This document shows, one piece after another, positions 35,781-43,665 of a DNA stretch of 44,032 nt. The stretch is from Desulfocapsa sp. (lineage in GTDB: Bacteria; Desulfobacterota; Desulfobulbia; Desulfobulbales; Desulfocapsaceae), in assembly GCA_024763035.1 (NCBI GenBank), contig JANTGG010000011.1:1-44032 (forward strand), given 5' to 3'. The number at the start of each line of letters is the position of its first letter. The first letter of the stretch is position 1. The position numbers and the translations under genes are program-made. Under the pieces are notes generated by a model, which saw only the letters and a program-made list of their open reading frames with translations, had not been told where the DNA came from and ran no database searches.

Positions 35781-35826
35781 CACTATACCGTAGCTGATTC
35801 ACACACAGGTGTCCGAAATGGAACAC

Positions 35827-35844
35827 AAATATATGCATATATTT
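35827..35844. promoter_or_regulatory. 18-base AT-rich perfect palindrome upstream of the rhodanese gene
   Basis: AAATATATGCATATATTT is its own reverse complement and lies about 47-64 bases before the rhodanese ATG, in the 147-base gap after the AMP-ligase. It could be an operator or promoter region for the selenoprotein gene. No clear terminator for the AMP-ligase operon is visible in this gap. Confidence 0.25.
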
Positions 35845-35927
35845 ATCTCACGCTCCAGTATACGTCTTAAAAAGTGCGAAGGTAAAGATTTTTTCTGAAC
35901 TTTTTACAGGAGGGCGCAGGTAGCAAG

Positions 35928-37277
35928 TCAGGTGAGTAAGCGAAGAATCGCCTCCCTGTCATATTTACCGCTGCCTGTAGTGGGAATAGCAGCTGTTTCT
36001 TTCAGGATTCGCGGCAATGCGGCCGTCTCAAGAAGGGAAGGCAGCTCTTTTCTGATTCGGGTCAGTTGAATACCTTCTCCACGAACAAGGGCTCCGATCC
36101 TGTTTCCCCTCCCCGTTTTGTCGGCAATACCAATTACCACACACTCTTTTACTCCTGGCTGCTGCTGCAAAACATCACGCACCTCATCAAGATCAACCCG
36201 TTCCCCGCCAACCTTGGTAACCGCGTCTGCCCTGCCATGCAGGGAAAAACAAGTCTCTCCGCAGGAGCGTACCTTATCACCGGAAAGAAAGAGATTTTCT
36301 TTATTTACAGGAACATCTGGAGAGATAAACGGCGACTGCACGTAAAGACGCTGACCCCGAATCTGCCAACGCACCGGTTTTAAAGGGGTAAAGTATTTCT
36401 CACAGGCAAATCTGTTTCTTGATGCCAGTCCGCCGGTTTCTGTGGAGCCATACACTTCCACCACAGGCACTTTATTCTGTTTTGAAAAGGCAAGGCTGTC
36501 TTCTTCTGCGAGCATACCAGCAGAGGAAAAGGCGATACGCAGCTTCTCAGATGTCTTACGACCGTTTAGAACACGATAATGAGCAGGGACACTGATAAAA
36601 ACGGTGACATTGTTCTTCTTCACACATTCAGCTATTTCTGCAGGAAACAATGGGGTCTCGGCAAGAACCGATGCCGATGCCATCAGGGGAACAATTACAG
36701 AAAAAAGAAGCCCGTAGATATGACAGGGGCTGATGGTAGCAGCAAGAGTATCCTCTTCCACAATCCCGAACTCCTGAACCATGAACAAAGCTTCGGAAAA
36801 GATATTTGCCGCTGTTTTCGACCAGATTTTGGGACTGCCGGTGGAGCCACCGGTAAACAAAGAGAGCAATTCGGCTCGCAGGGAAACCTGTGCAAACGAT
36901 ATCTCCGTGGCTTTTTCCTCAGTTTCAGGGAAAAATGTTGCAACTGAGGTTGGCAGTCTCCTTTGACAATCTACCACTGCAGAACAAAAACCCGTCATAT
37001 TCTGCATCTCCTCAAGCGCCATCGAAGAAAAGCTGTGCGGCAGGGCAAGTGTGGTGCCGCTTGAAAATGCGGCAAGAACCGCTGCCGCAATAACGGTCCG
37101 GTCTTCAGCTGCGAGACAAACCGGCAGAGAACGGTCTTTGGCTTTCAGGAAACAAGAACGGAAATATGCCGCCATCGCATACAGCTTCTGATAACCTGTT
37201 TTACCGGGAATAAAATCGTGCCCACAGCACTGTGCCCTCGTAAGAGAGGCAATAATCTGTTCCCTGTCAGCGTACAT
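35928..37277 (-). CDS. AMP-dependent acyl-CoA/ACP synthetase-like ligase
   Basis: About 449 residues of the adenylate-forming superfamily, shorter than typical acyl-CoA synthetases (over 500) but like the ligases of aryl polyene-type clusters. The phosphate loop is FTGGSTGSPKIWSK (about 139-152), the adenine motif VEVYGSTETGG near 272-282, and the hinge LHGRADAVTKVGGERVDLDEV near 350-370; the C-terminal GSGKYDRE holds the catalytic Lys. It should activate a carboxylic acid starter or a free fatty acid for an ACP. ATG chosen at 37277; a TTG three codons upstream also fits. It overlaps the radical SAM gene before it. Confidence 0.9.
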   Translation of the reverse strand: MYADREQIIASLTRAQCCGHDFIPGKTGYQKLYAMAAYFRSCFLKAKDRSLPVCLAAEDRTVIAAAVLAAFSSGTTLALPHSFSSMALEEMQNMTGFCSAVVDCQRRLPTSVATFFPETEEKATEISFAQVSLRAELLSLFTGGSTGSPKIWSKTAANIFSEALFMVQEFGIVEEDTLAATISPCHIYGLLFSVIVPLMASASVLAETPLFPAEIAECVKKNNVTVFISVPAHYRVLNGRKTSEKLRIAFSSAGMLAEEDSLAFSKQNKVPVVEVYGSTETGGLASRNRFACEKYFTPLKPVRWQIRGQRLYVQSPFISPDVPVNKENLFLSGDKVRSCGETCFSLHGRADAVTKVGGERVDLDEVRDVLQQQPGVKECVVIGIADKTGRGNRIGALVRGEGIQLTRIRKELPSLLETAALPRILKETAAIPTTGSGKYDREAILRLLT

Positions 37278-38529
37278 TCCGACCAAATGCCTGTCCGGCT
37301 AGCTCTCTGTTGCGAGGGGAAAAAGTCCCGTCTTCCATTTCTTTACTCACCACCTGCTTAAAAAGCTTAAACATCTTCACCTCCTGCGGTTCATCCCGGT
37401 AAAATGAGCTCCAGGCATAATCGAGAAGTTCCTGCAGACGTTCCGGGCTCATCTGTTTCGGCTGATAGACAACCTGGTCTGCTGAGAAATTATTCCAGTC
37501 TCTGGTGAGAATTCGCCCCTCTTTTTCCAGATCGTCATAGGCCTTTGTATGGGGAAACGGGGTCAGCACCGTAAACTCTGCAAGATCAAGTTCAATATCC
37601 AGCAGAAAATCAATCAGCTCCCGGATAAAGTCCTCACTGTGGCTGTCAAGCCCGAGAAGAATTGTTCCTTCCACACCAATACCATGATCATGGTACCTTT
37701 TTATGCGCTCCCGGATATACTCCGAGGTATCAAACACTGCCTGATACACGTACCAGGCACCTGCCTGTGCTGCCAGATCAAGGATCTCCGGTTTATCTTC
37801 TATGGGATGGGAGCACCATTTCTTTTTTAAGGGAATCATCTCTTTAAAAAGATCTTTCTCCCACTGACTGTCCTGTGCCAGAGAGTTATCCACGATAAAC
37901 ATGCGGTTATTATCGATACCCGCCATCTCAGCCACCGCCTGATCAACGGGACGCGGCCGGAAATCCCGACCACCGAGATAGGAGACCGCACAGGGATAAC
38001 AGTTAAAACGGCATCCCCTGGAGGCGTGCACCAGATCAACCATCTGCACCCCTTTGTAGTTGTAAAGCTTTCTATCAAGGATATCCCGACGGGCGGGACC
38101 GACAAGTGCGATATCGGGACGATTATTCATGTAATCGTACACCGGCTTCAGCTCATTCTTTTTAAAATCAGCAAGGACACCCTCCATTCTGCTTTCCGCT
38201 TCACCCAGAAACACCGAATCGGCGTGGAGCATGGTTTCCTCTGCATGGAGCATGGTGGCAATGCCGCCGAAGATAACCTTCACCCCTTTTTTGCGATAGA
38301 TGTCGGCGATCTCCCAGCCACGTTTGACCTGCACTGTGAGCATCATGGAGATACCGACAATATCAACATCCTCGTCAAAATCAATGGTTTGCAGATTCTC
38401 ATCCACAAAATCAACATTCACATAATCCGGCAGGGCCGCTGCGAAAACAACCGGTCCATGCGGCGGCAGATGAAATTCGGTCTGTCGATGCAGTTTCGCC
38501 CATTTGGGATAAATCAGTTTAAAATTCAT
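37267..38529 (-). CDS. B12-binding-type radical SAM protein (lipid cluster type)
   Basis: A 420-residue protein with an N-terminal Rossmann-like domain of the cobalamin-binding kind (about 20-130; DVDIVGISMM, KVIFGGIATMLHAEE) but without the DxHxxG cobalamin-ligating motif, and a radical SAM core with C-x3-C-x2-C in SRGCRFNCYPC (about residues 173-183). FLLDIELDLAEFTVLTPFPHTKAYDDL near the end is typical of BchE/HpnP-like members. Similar proteins methylate, cyclise or rearrange unactivated carbon chains. ATGA overlap links it to the lipoprotein gene upstream. The precise reaction is unknown. Confidence 0.88.
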   Translation of the reverse strand: MNFKLIYPKWAKLHRQTEFHLPPHGPVVFAAALPDYVNVDFVDENLQTIDFDEDVDIVGISMMLTVQVKRGWEIADIYRKKGVKVIFGGIATMLHAEETMLHADSVFLGEAESRMEGVLADFKKNELKPVYDYMNNRPDIALVGPARRDILDRKLYNYKGVQMVDLVHASRGCRFNCYPCAVSYLGGRDFRPRPVDQAVAEMAGIDNNRMFIVDNSLAQDSQWEKDLFKEMIPLKKKWCSHPIEDKPEILDLAAQAGAWYVYQAVFDTSEYIRERIKRYHDHGIGVEGTILLGLDSHSEDFIRELIDFLLDIELDLAEFTVLTPFPHTKAYDDLEKEGRILTRDWNNFSADQVVYQPKQMSPERLQELLDYAWSSFYRDEPQEVKMFKLFKQVVSKEMEDGTFSPRNRELAGQAFGRNVR

Positions 38530-39191
38530 ATTTTCTCAGCACTGATCAAATTCATTGTTAAAGTATATCCGCGGCTTCCCGGAACAGTAAGTTCTATTTC
38601 CCCTGCTGTCCTGCCTATTGCAGTGTCTGTAAAGGAACGAAAGACCACATTTTTCACCCGCCTTTTTTTATCATCATACACATTGATGTGAAAAGTATCG
38701 CCCTCAGAGACGATGATATCGGTACTCCTGCCGTAGGATTGCTCATAGCGGCACAGCTGTTCTCCTTCACTGGATGTACCACAGTTCACAACATCCCCAT
38801 CCGGCAACAGAAAAAGTGTCTGCACATCCTCCATCAGCCCCGCAGCAAAGGCGGAGTTGTCAAAAGGAGGCAATGCCCTCTCTATTTTGAGACTCTCACC
38901 CAGTTCAGCCTCAAACAAAACAAATCCTTCCACCCCCATCAGGCCGCACTTAAGCGTGTCACCGTCACGGACGGTGACACCAAGCACCGTCGCTCCCCGA
39001 CCATCTGCCTTGGAAAACCTGATGCTGTGCACCTGCTGAAAGGTCCCCGGAGCAAACAGACTTTCACAACGATCACGGAGAACCCTTGCGACATCCCCGC
39101 CGGCAGTATTTGTCATAAACGGCTGTTGCACCTGCACTAGCGAACAGGAAGAAAGAAGCAGCAGACAAAGAATCCGGACAGCTATTCTCAT
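38526..39191 (-). CDS. DUF3261-like outer-membrane lipoprotein
   Basis: A 221-residue protein with a lipoprotein signal peptide: hydrophobic residues 5-14 then lipobox LLSSC with Cys16 as the acylated residue. The body is mainly beta and matches the general appearance of DUF3261 lipoproteins that accompany aryl polyene-type clusters (GFVLFEAELGESLKIERALPP). It overlaps the LolA-like gene upstream by ATGA, and the pair probably works in moving the lipid product to the outer membrane. The family assignment is from memory and moderate. Confidence 0.7.
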   Translation of the reverse strand: MRIAVRILCLLLLSSCSLVQVQQPFMTNTAGGDVARVLRDRCESLFAPGTFQQVHSIRFSKADGRGATVLGVTVRDGDTLKCGLMGVEGFVLFEAELGESLKIERALPPFDNSAFAAGLMEDVQTLFLLPDGDVVNCGTSSEGEQLCRYEQSYGRSTDIIVSEGDTFHINVYDDKKRRVKNVVFRSFTDTAIGRTAGEIELTVPGSRGYTLTMNLISAEKI

Positions 39192-39787
39192 GGTGAGACA
39201 AAGGTGGTTTCGGGAATTTTCCCGTTTAAAACACTGTCTGTAAAAGACATCTTTGTATATGCCCCCTCTCCTTCATACAGCGTCACTGTTTTCATAAACC
39301 CTGCCTGGTCTGCAAGCTGCAGTTCTATACGGCGGATGAATTTTGCAAAAGCTCCATCTCTTGGGGTGAGTATAATGCGCTCTTCTCCGACCTCTGTAAC
39401 AGAAAACGTCTCCGTGTCGCTGATATTTCCATCCAGCCAGCCGCTTATTTCCTGCAGCACAATCTGCATGGCATCCACCCCCATGCCCTGCTCCTCACGA
39501 AAACTCCCATCTTCTTCAATAAACTTGCGTACCTGCCCCTGACGCATCAGCAGCACTGTATGCAGAGGAGTGAAGTATTCCCAGCGCAGGGACTGGGGGG
39601 CCTGAAAAATAAAGCGACCTCTGGAAAATAACGGCTTTGCGAGAATGGGGAGCTGTTTTTCCTGGACAAAATCAGCCTGTACCGATCGAATCAGTGGCTG
39701 TCCGGCTTTTTCCTTCCCGGCGTGTAGAAACAGAGGAAAACAGAAAACGAAAACAGTAAAAGCAAGAATCAGATAGATACGTTTCAC
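39188..39787 (-). CDS. LolA-like outer-membrane lipoprotein carrier protein
   Basis: A 199-residue periplasmic protein: signal peptide about 1-24, then the LolA-type open barrel pattern (VQADFVQEKQLPILAKPLFSRGRF, LRWEYFTPLHTVLLMRQGQVRKF, ITPRDGAFAKFIRRIELQL-like end). Housekeeping LolA shuttles lipoproteins; copies inside aryl polyene-type clusters are thought to carry the hydrophobic product or a dedicated lipoprotein. It starts 3 bases after fabG. Confidence 0.85.
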   Translation of the reverse strand: MKRIYLILAFTVFVFCFPLFLHAGKEKAGQPLIRSVQADFVQEKQLPILAKPLFSRGRFIFQAPQSLRWEYFTPLHTVLLMRQGQVRKFIEEDGSFREEQGMGVDAMQIVLQEISGWLDGNISDTETFSVTEVGEERIILTPRDGAFAKFIRRIELQLADQAGFMKTVTLYEGEGAYTKMSFTDSVLNGKIPETTFVSP

Positions 39788-39790
39788 TAG

Positions 39791-40528
39791 TCAGCACATC
39801 CCGCCGTTAACAGACAGGATCTGCCCGGTCATATAGGAGGCAGCATCCGAACAGAGAAAGGAAACCACCTTTGCCACCTCTTCGGGTTTTCCAATGCGTG
39901 CCATGGGGATAAGGGTTTTTATATGATCCTTGGGGGCGTCATCAATCATGTCCGTCTCAATGAGCCCGGGTGCCACCACATTGACCCGGATACCGAGACG
40001 GGCAACCTCAGAGGCGACCACCCGGCTCGCCGCGTTCAGCCCTGCCTTTGCAGCGGCATAATTTGCCTGCCCCCGGTTGGGAAGAAGGGAAGAGGCGGAA
40101 GATATGGAAACAACCACACCGCTTCGCTGCCGCACCATCTTCTCGATCACCGGACGGGTCATATTGTAAAAGCCGGTCAGGCTGGTATCCACAACCGACT
40201 GCCAGTTTTGTGCTTCCATCATCATAAACAGTCCGTCGTGGATGATTCCGGCATTGTTTATCAGAACATCAATCCCCCCCAGACGTTCTGCCACAGCATC
40301 TATCAACTGTCCTGTCTGCCCGGCATCCCGGACATCAAAACCTGCCGTTTCGCCCTCACTCCCTGCCGCCTGTACCAGTGCCAGAGTCTGTTCTGCCCCT
40401 TTTTTGTCGGACAGATAATTAATGACAACATAATACCCTACCCGGGCAAGCTCCACGGCTATTGCCCGCCCGATTCCTTTGGCGGCTCCGGTCACAATGG
40501 CTGTCTGCTGACGGTTTTCCTTACTCAT
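39791..40528 (-). CDS. 3-oxoacyl-ACP reductase (FabG-like short-chain dehydrogenase)
   Basis: A 245-residue SDR with cofactor motif VTGAAKGIGRAIAV (about 12-25), NNAGI near 91-95 and the catalytic Ser-Tyr-x3-Lys (SISSASSLLPNRGQANYAAAKAG). The ending SYMTGQILSVNGGMC is standard for FabG. It reduces the ketoacyl-ACP made by the cluster's ketosynthases with NADPH. It overlaps the dehydratase gene by ATGA, giving a coupled KR-DH pair. Confidence 0.93.
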   Translation of the reverse strand: MSKENRQQTAIVTGAAKGIGRAIAVELARVGYYVVINYLSDKKGAEQTLALVQAAGSEGETAGFDVRDAGQTGQLIDAVAERLGGIDVLINNAGIIHDGLFMMMEAQNWQSVVDTSLTGFYNMTRPVIEKMVRQRSGVVVSISSASSLLPNRGQANYAAAKAGLNAASRVVASEVARLGIRVNVVAPGLIETDMIDDAPKDHIKTLIPMARIGKPEEVAKVVSFLCSDAASYMTGQILSVNGGMC

Positions 40529-40974
40529 ATATCCTCATCCTCCACCTGAAAAAGCTGCAGAGTAACCTCTCCGATCAGTTTTTCGTCCATGGAGAGGCTG
40601 CAGAATACTTCCCGTAAATTTCCAAAGCTGTGACGATTTTCAGACCGTGTCACAATGACACTGCCAAAGGGAAGCAGCTCCACATAAAACTGTGCCCGTT
40701 TCACCCCCACAAGCCAGCCGCTCTGGTCCGAGTCAAGCCCTTTGCTTCTGATGCGATCCAGACCATTACAGACCCCTGCAGCCTGTGCTGCAAGCTCCAC
40801 CATGAGAAGCGGCTGCACCCCGGATTTTCCGGACAGCGGACTGTTTTTTCCGATACGGGAAGAAACCAGGGCACTCTCTTTATCCACCTCCACAATATCA
40901 TCGATAAGCAGCATAGTACCGCGATGGGGCAGAATATCTGTCAGACCAATATGGGAGAGCTCATCTGTCGGCAT
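40525..40974 (-). CDS. 3-hydroxyacyl-ACP dehydratase-like hotdog protein (ApeI/FabZ type)
   Basis: A 149-residue single hotdog domain. LPHRGTMLLIDDIVEVDKES (about 16-35) carries the active-site His, and PLLMVELAAQAAGV (about 55-68) holds the acidic residue of FabZ-like dehydratases. The C terminus lacks extra domains. It should remove water from 3-hydroxyacyl-ACP; repeated KS-KR-DH cycles without an enoyl reductase would give a polyene chain. It is the first gene of the leftward operon, and its start is preceded by an A/T-only stretch with no ribosome-binding site. Confidence 0.85.
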   Translation of the reverse strand: MPTDELSHIGLTDILPHRGTMLLIDDIVEVDKESALVSSRIGKNSPLSGKSGVQPLLMVELAAQAAGVCNGLDRIRSKGLDSDQSGWLVGVKRAQFYVELLPFGSVIVTRSENRHSFGNLREVFCSLSMDEKLIGEVTLQLFQVEDEDI

Positions 40975-41299
40975 AAAAAAATAAAAAAAATTCAGGTTGT
41001 GAAAAATATCTGCACGGTTTTTATGTTGGACATCACTCTATATACATTGCTCACTCCAAGAGAGCAAAATAATTCCTGTCCCATGTGTATCCGCAGACCG
41101 GCAGAGAGAGAATTACTCCCAAAAGTTATGCTATTACCAAAGTTCCTGCAATCATCCTTTTGCTCTTTTTAGCAAAAACAGCAGCTTCAGTGTAAATATT
41201 TTTACTGGTAAATTACGATACCTCTGGTATTACTACAAGAAAGAACATTTCTCTCTCCATAAAAAAGAATAAGCAAGGTACTCAATACATACTGGAACC
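40975..41299. other. Divergent promoter region of lipid block two
   Basis: This 325-base gap separates the leftward dehydratase operon from the rightward ACP operon, so it must hold both promoters. It is markedly AT-rich. Visible structures are the hairpin TTTTGCT-CTTTTT-AGCAAAA (41158-41177) and a second AGAGCAAAA at about 41060 that is inverted relative to TTTTGCTCT at 41158, a possible pair of operator half sites. I cannot assign -35/-10 pairs with confidence and see no gene here. Confidence 0.5.
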
Positions 41300-41566
41300 A
41301 TGGACGAACTCACAGCACAATTAAAAGAAAAACTTATAAAAATTTTAAACCTTAGCGATGTCAGCCCCGAAGATATCGACGAAAATGCACAGCTGGTCGG
41401 CGGGGAACTGGGCATCGACTCCATTGACGTTCTGGAGATGGTGGTCATGGTGGAAAAAGACTACGGCATTGTTATCAACAACAAGGAAATCGGAGAAAGG
41501 GTATTCAGCACCCTCTCCGCCCTTTCCACCTACATTCGTGACAACTCCTCCACATTCTCTTCTTGA
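41300..41566 (+). CDS. Acyl carrier protein (second copy)
   Basis: An 88-residue acidic ACP. The phosphopantetheine Ser is in LGIDSIDVLEM (about residues 36-46), and DELTAQLKEKLIKILNL forms helix one. It begins the rightward operon with ACP, KS-CLF and B12-type radical SAM genes; its TGA overlaps the TTG start of the next gene. It is probably the carrier for the iterative ketosynthase. Confidence 0.93.
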   Translation: MDELTAQLKEKLIKILNLSDVSPEDIDENAQLVGGELGIDSIDVLEMVVMVEKDYGIVINNKEIGERVFSTLSALSTYIRDNSSTFSS

Positions 41567-43665
41567 GCGTCCCAAAAACATATATCAGCGGACTGGGTAT
41601 CATCAGCAGCCTGGGAAACGGACTTACGGCAACTGCACGGGCATTACAGGAAAACCGCTGCGGCATCAGCCCGTTACAGCTTTTTCCGCTGCAGCAGCCA
41701 CCGCTGCCGGCTGCTGCAGCGATCGACCTTGCCGAATCATCCCTGCCAAGAACACACGCTCTGGCACTGACTGCAGCAAAAGAGGCAACACACGAATGCA
41801 CTGAAGCACCTCAGGCAGTTATCATCGGCACAACCACCGGTGGTGTTCTCACAACGGAACACCACCTTACCGCAGGGCTGACAGATCCGCAGGCATATCA
41901 ATACCACGGTCTCACAACTGTCGCGGAAGCTGTGGCAGAGCAATGCGGTTGCACAGGGAAGGCATTTACCGTTTCCACTGCCTGTTCCTCCGGTGCCGTA
42001 GCCCTTGCCCTTGCCCTGCAAATGCTGCAGTCCGGTGAAGTTCGCTCGGTCCTCGCAGGTGGAGCAGACAGCCTCAGTTATCTGACTTATTTCGGTTTTC
42101 ATTCCCTGCAGCTGGTGGACCCCGAAGGGTGCCGCCCCCTGGACAGACACCGCTGCGGAATGTCTGTTGGTGAAGGCGGGGCACTGCTCCTGCTGACTGC
42201 AGACAGACCTGAAAACCCTTTTGCAGAACTGCTCGCCGCTGGTCTTTCCTGTGACGCCCATCATGCCGCCGCCCCCCATCCTGAAGGAAAGGGGGCACAA
42301 CAGGCAATGGTCACAGCTCTGCACAGTGCCTCACTGCAGCCCGAAGAAATAGATTATATCAACCTGCACGGCACCGGCACTCCGGATAATGACCTAGCTG
42401 AAGCAAAGGCTGTCCGGAACGTTTTTCAAAATCCTCCGCCGCTCTCTTCCATTAAGGGGGCAGCGGGGCATACCCTTGCTGCAGCAGGTGCCATTGAAGC
42501 GGTAACGGCAGCCATACTCATAAAAGACAACTTCCTGCCGGCAAACAGGGGGCTGCAAGAAACTGACCCTGAACTGCAGCTCCAGCCTCTGCTCAAAACG
42601 CAGCAGCAGAAGGTATCATCCGTACTCTCAAATTCTTTTGGTTTCGGTGGCAACAACGGCTGCCTACTCATCGGCAGGACAGATCATTACCCGGCACCGG
42701 AACTGACCCAAAAGAAAAACGACGGACTGACGATACTCGGCACATCCTGCATCACCGGTGCCGGATTGACAGAGGCAAGTATGGACAGGCTGCTGCACAA
42801 CAGCAAGGTGGCGGGCCAGCTGCCGCTGGATGAGATATCGGCTATACTTCCTGCAAAAAACATCCGTCGTTTAAAACGATTTTCCCGAATGGGGCTCGCC
42901 CTTGCCCACGAAGCCCACAGGGATTCAAACAGCAACGAAGCGCCGGACAATATTTTTCTTGGCACCGGCTGGGGGGCACTCAGCGAAACCCATGATTTCC
43001 TGCAGAAGTTGCGGGAGACCGATGAACAATTCCCAAGCCCTCTGGACTTTGTCGGCTCAGTCCATAACAGTGCCGCCGGACAGATCGCCATTCTATTTGC
43101 TGCCACAGGCTGCAACATCACAAGCAGCGGCGGAGATTACTCATTTGAACAGGCTCTGTGCACTGCCGAAAGCATGCTCACAGACGATTCCCCCGCAGCT
43201 TTCGTTGTCGGTGTCGATGAGGGTCATCCGCATTTTTCTCCCCTCTTTGACCCATCCATCAACACAACAGATTCTCTCTGCGACGGCGGCGGCGGGTTCT
43301 CACTCACACGAAAGAAGATCGCCGGAAAGGTGCGGGTGCGTCCTCTTTTCTTTCAGCGTTCCTTTGCTGCAGACAGCTGCACAGTAAAAGCAGACGCTTA
43401 CGATCTGATCCTTGCCGGCATTCCGGCAGCGGACAAAAAAAAGGGAGAAAAGCAACTGGCACAACTGAGACAAAAGACAGGAAAAAGCACACCGGTTCTC
43501 CTATATCGTGAACTTACCGGAGAATTCGCCTCGGCCTCAGCCATTGCAGCCGTCATGGCAGTTCATCTTCTGGAAAATAATGTCCACCACTCTCTGCAAC
43601 AAAAACGCATTCTGCTGCTGGGACTTGGCAGATGCGTGTGCGCAACCGAGTTCAGCATCCAATGA
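41563..43665 (+). CDS. Ketosynthase-chain length factor fusion
   Basis: A 700-residue protein of two fused condensing-enzyme-like halves. Residues 1-375 form a complete KAS with Cys141 (STACSSG), His269 (HGTGTPDND), Lys298, His303 (GHTLAAAG) and NSFGFGGNN near 357-365. Residues about 387-600 resemble the short KAS-like family (Ketoacyl-synt_2 type) with VGSVHNSAAGQ at 499-508 and ITSSGGDYSFEQAL at 520-533, where a Gly stands at the Cys position, so this half is probably inactive and sets chain length or dimerises with the first half. Start TTG lies within the ACP stop (TTGA). No later start is credible. Confidence 0.9.
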   Translation: MSVPKTYISGLGIISSLGNGLTATARALQENRCGISPLQLFPLQQPPLPAAAAIDLAESSLPRTHALALTAAKEATHECTEAPQAVIIGTTTGGVLTTEHHLTAGLTDPQAYQYHGLTTVAEAVAEQCGCTGKAFTVSTACSSGAVALALALQMLQSGEVRSVLAGGADSLSYLTYFGFHSLQLVDPEGCRPLDRHRCGMSVGEGGALLLLTADRPENPFAELLAAGLSCDAHHAAAPHPEGKGAQQAMVTALHSASLQPEEIDYINLHGTGTPDNDLAEAKAVRNVFQNPPPLSSIKGAAGHTLAAAGAIEAVTAAILIKDNFLPANRGLQETDPELQLQPLLKTQQQKVSSVLSNSFGFGGNNGCLLIGRTDHYPAPELTQKKNDGLTILGTSCITGAGLTEASMDRLLHNSKVAGQLPLDEISAILPAKNIRRLKRFSRMGLALAHEAHRDSNSNEAPDNIFLGTGWGALSETHDFLQKLRETDEQFPSPLDFVGSVHNSAAGQIAILFAATGCNITSSGGDYSFEQALCTAESMLTDDSPAAFVVGVDEGHPHFSPLFDPSINTTDSLCDGGGGFSLTRKKIAGKVRVRPLFFQRSFAADSCTVKADAYDLILAGIPAADKKKGEKQLAQLRQKTGKSTPVLLYRELTGEFASASAIAAVMAVHLLENNVHHSLQQKRILLLGLGRCVCATEFSIQ

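Noticed and set aside
35010-35783. Two separate small rhodanese genes, a frameshift, or a decayed pseudogene
   Set aside because: The two parts are in the same frame, the 62 codons between them read as good rhodanese sequence, and only one stop (TGA, not TAA/TAG) interrupts them at a Cys-equivalent position followed by a SECIS-like hairpin. A sporadic nonsense mutation remains possible but is less likely.
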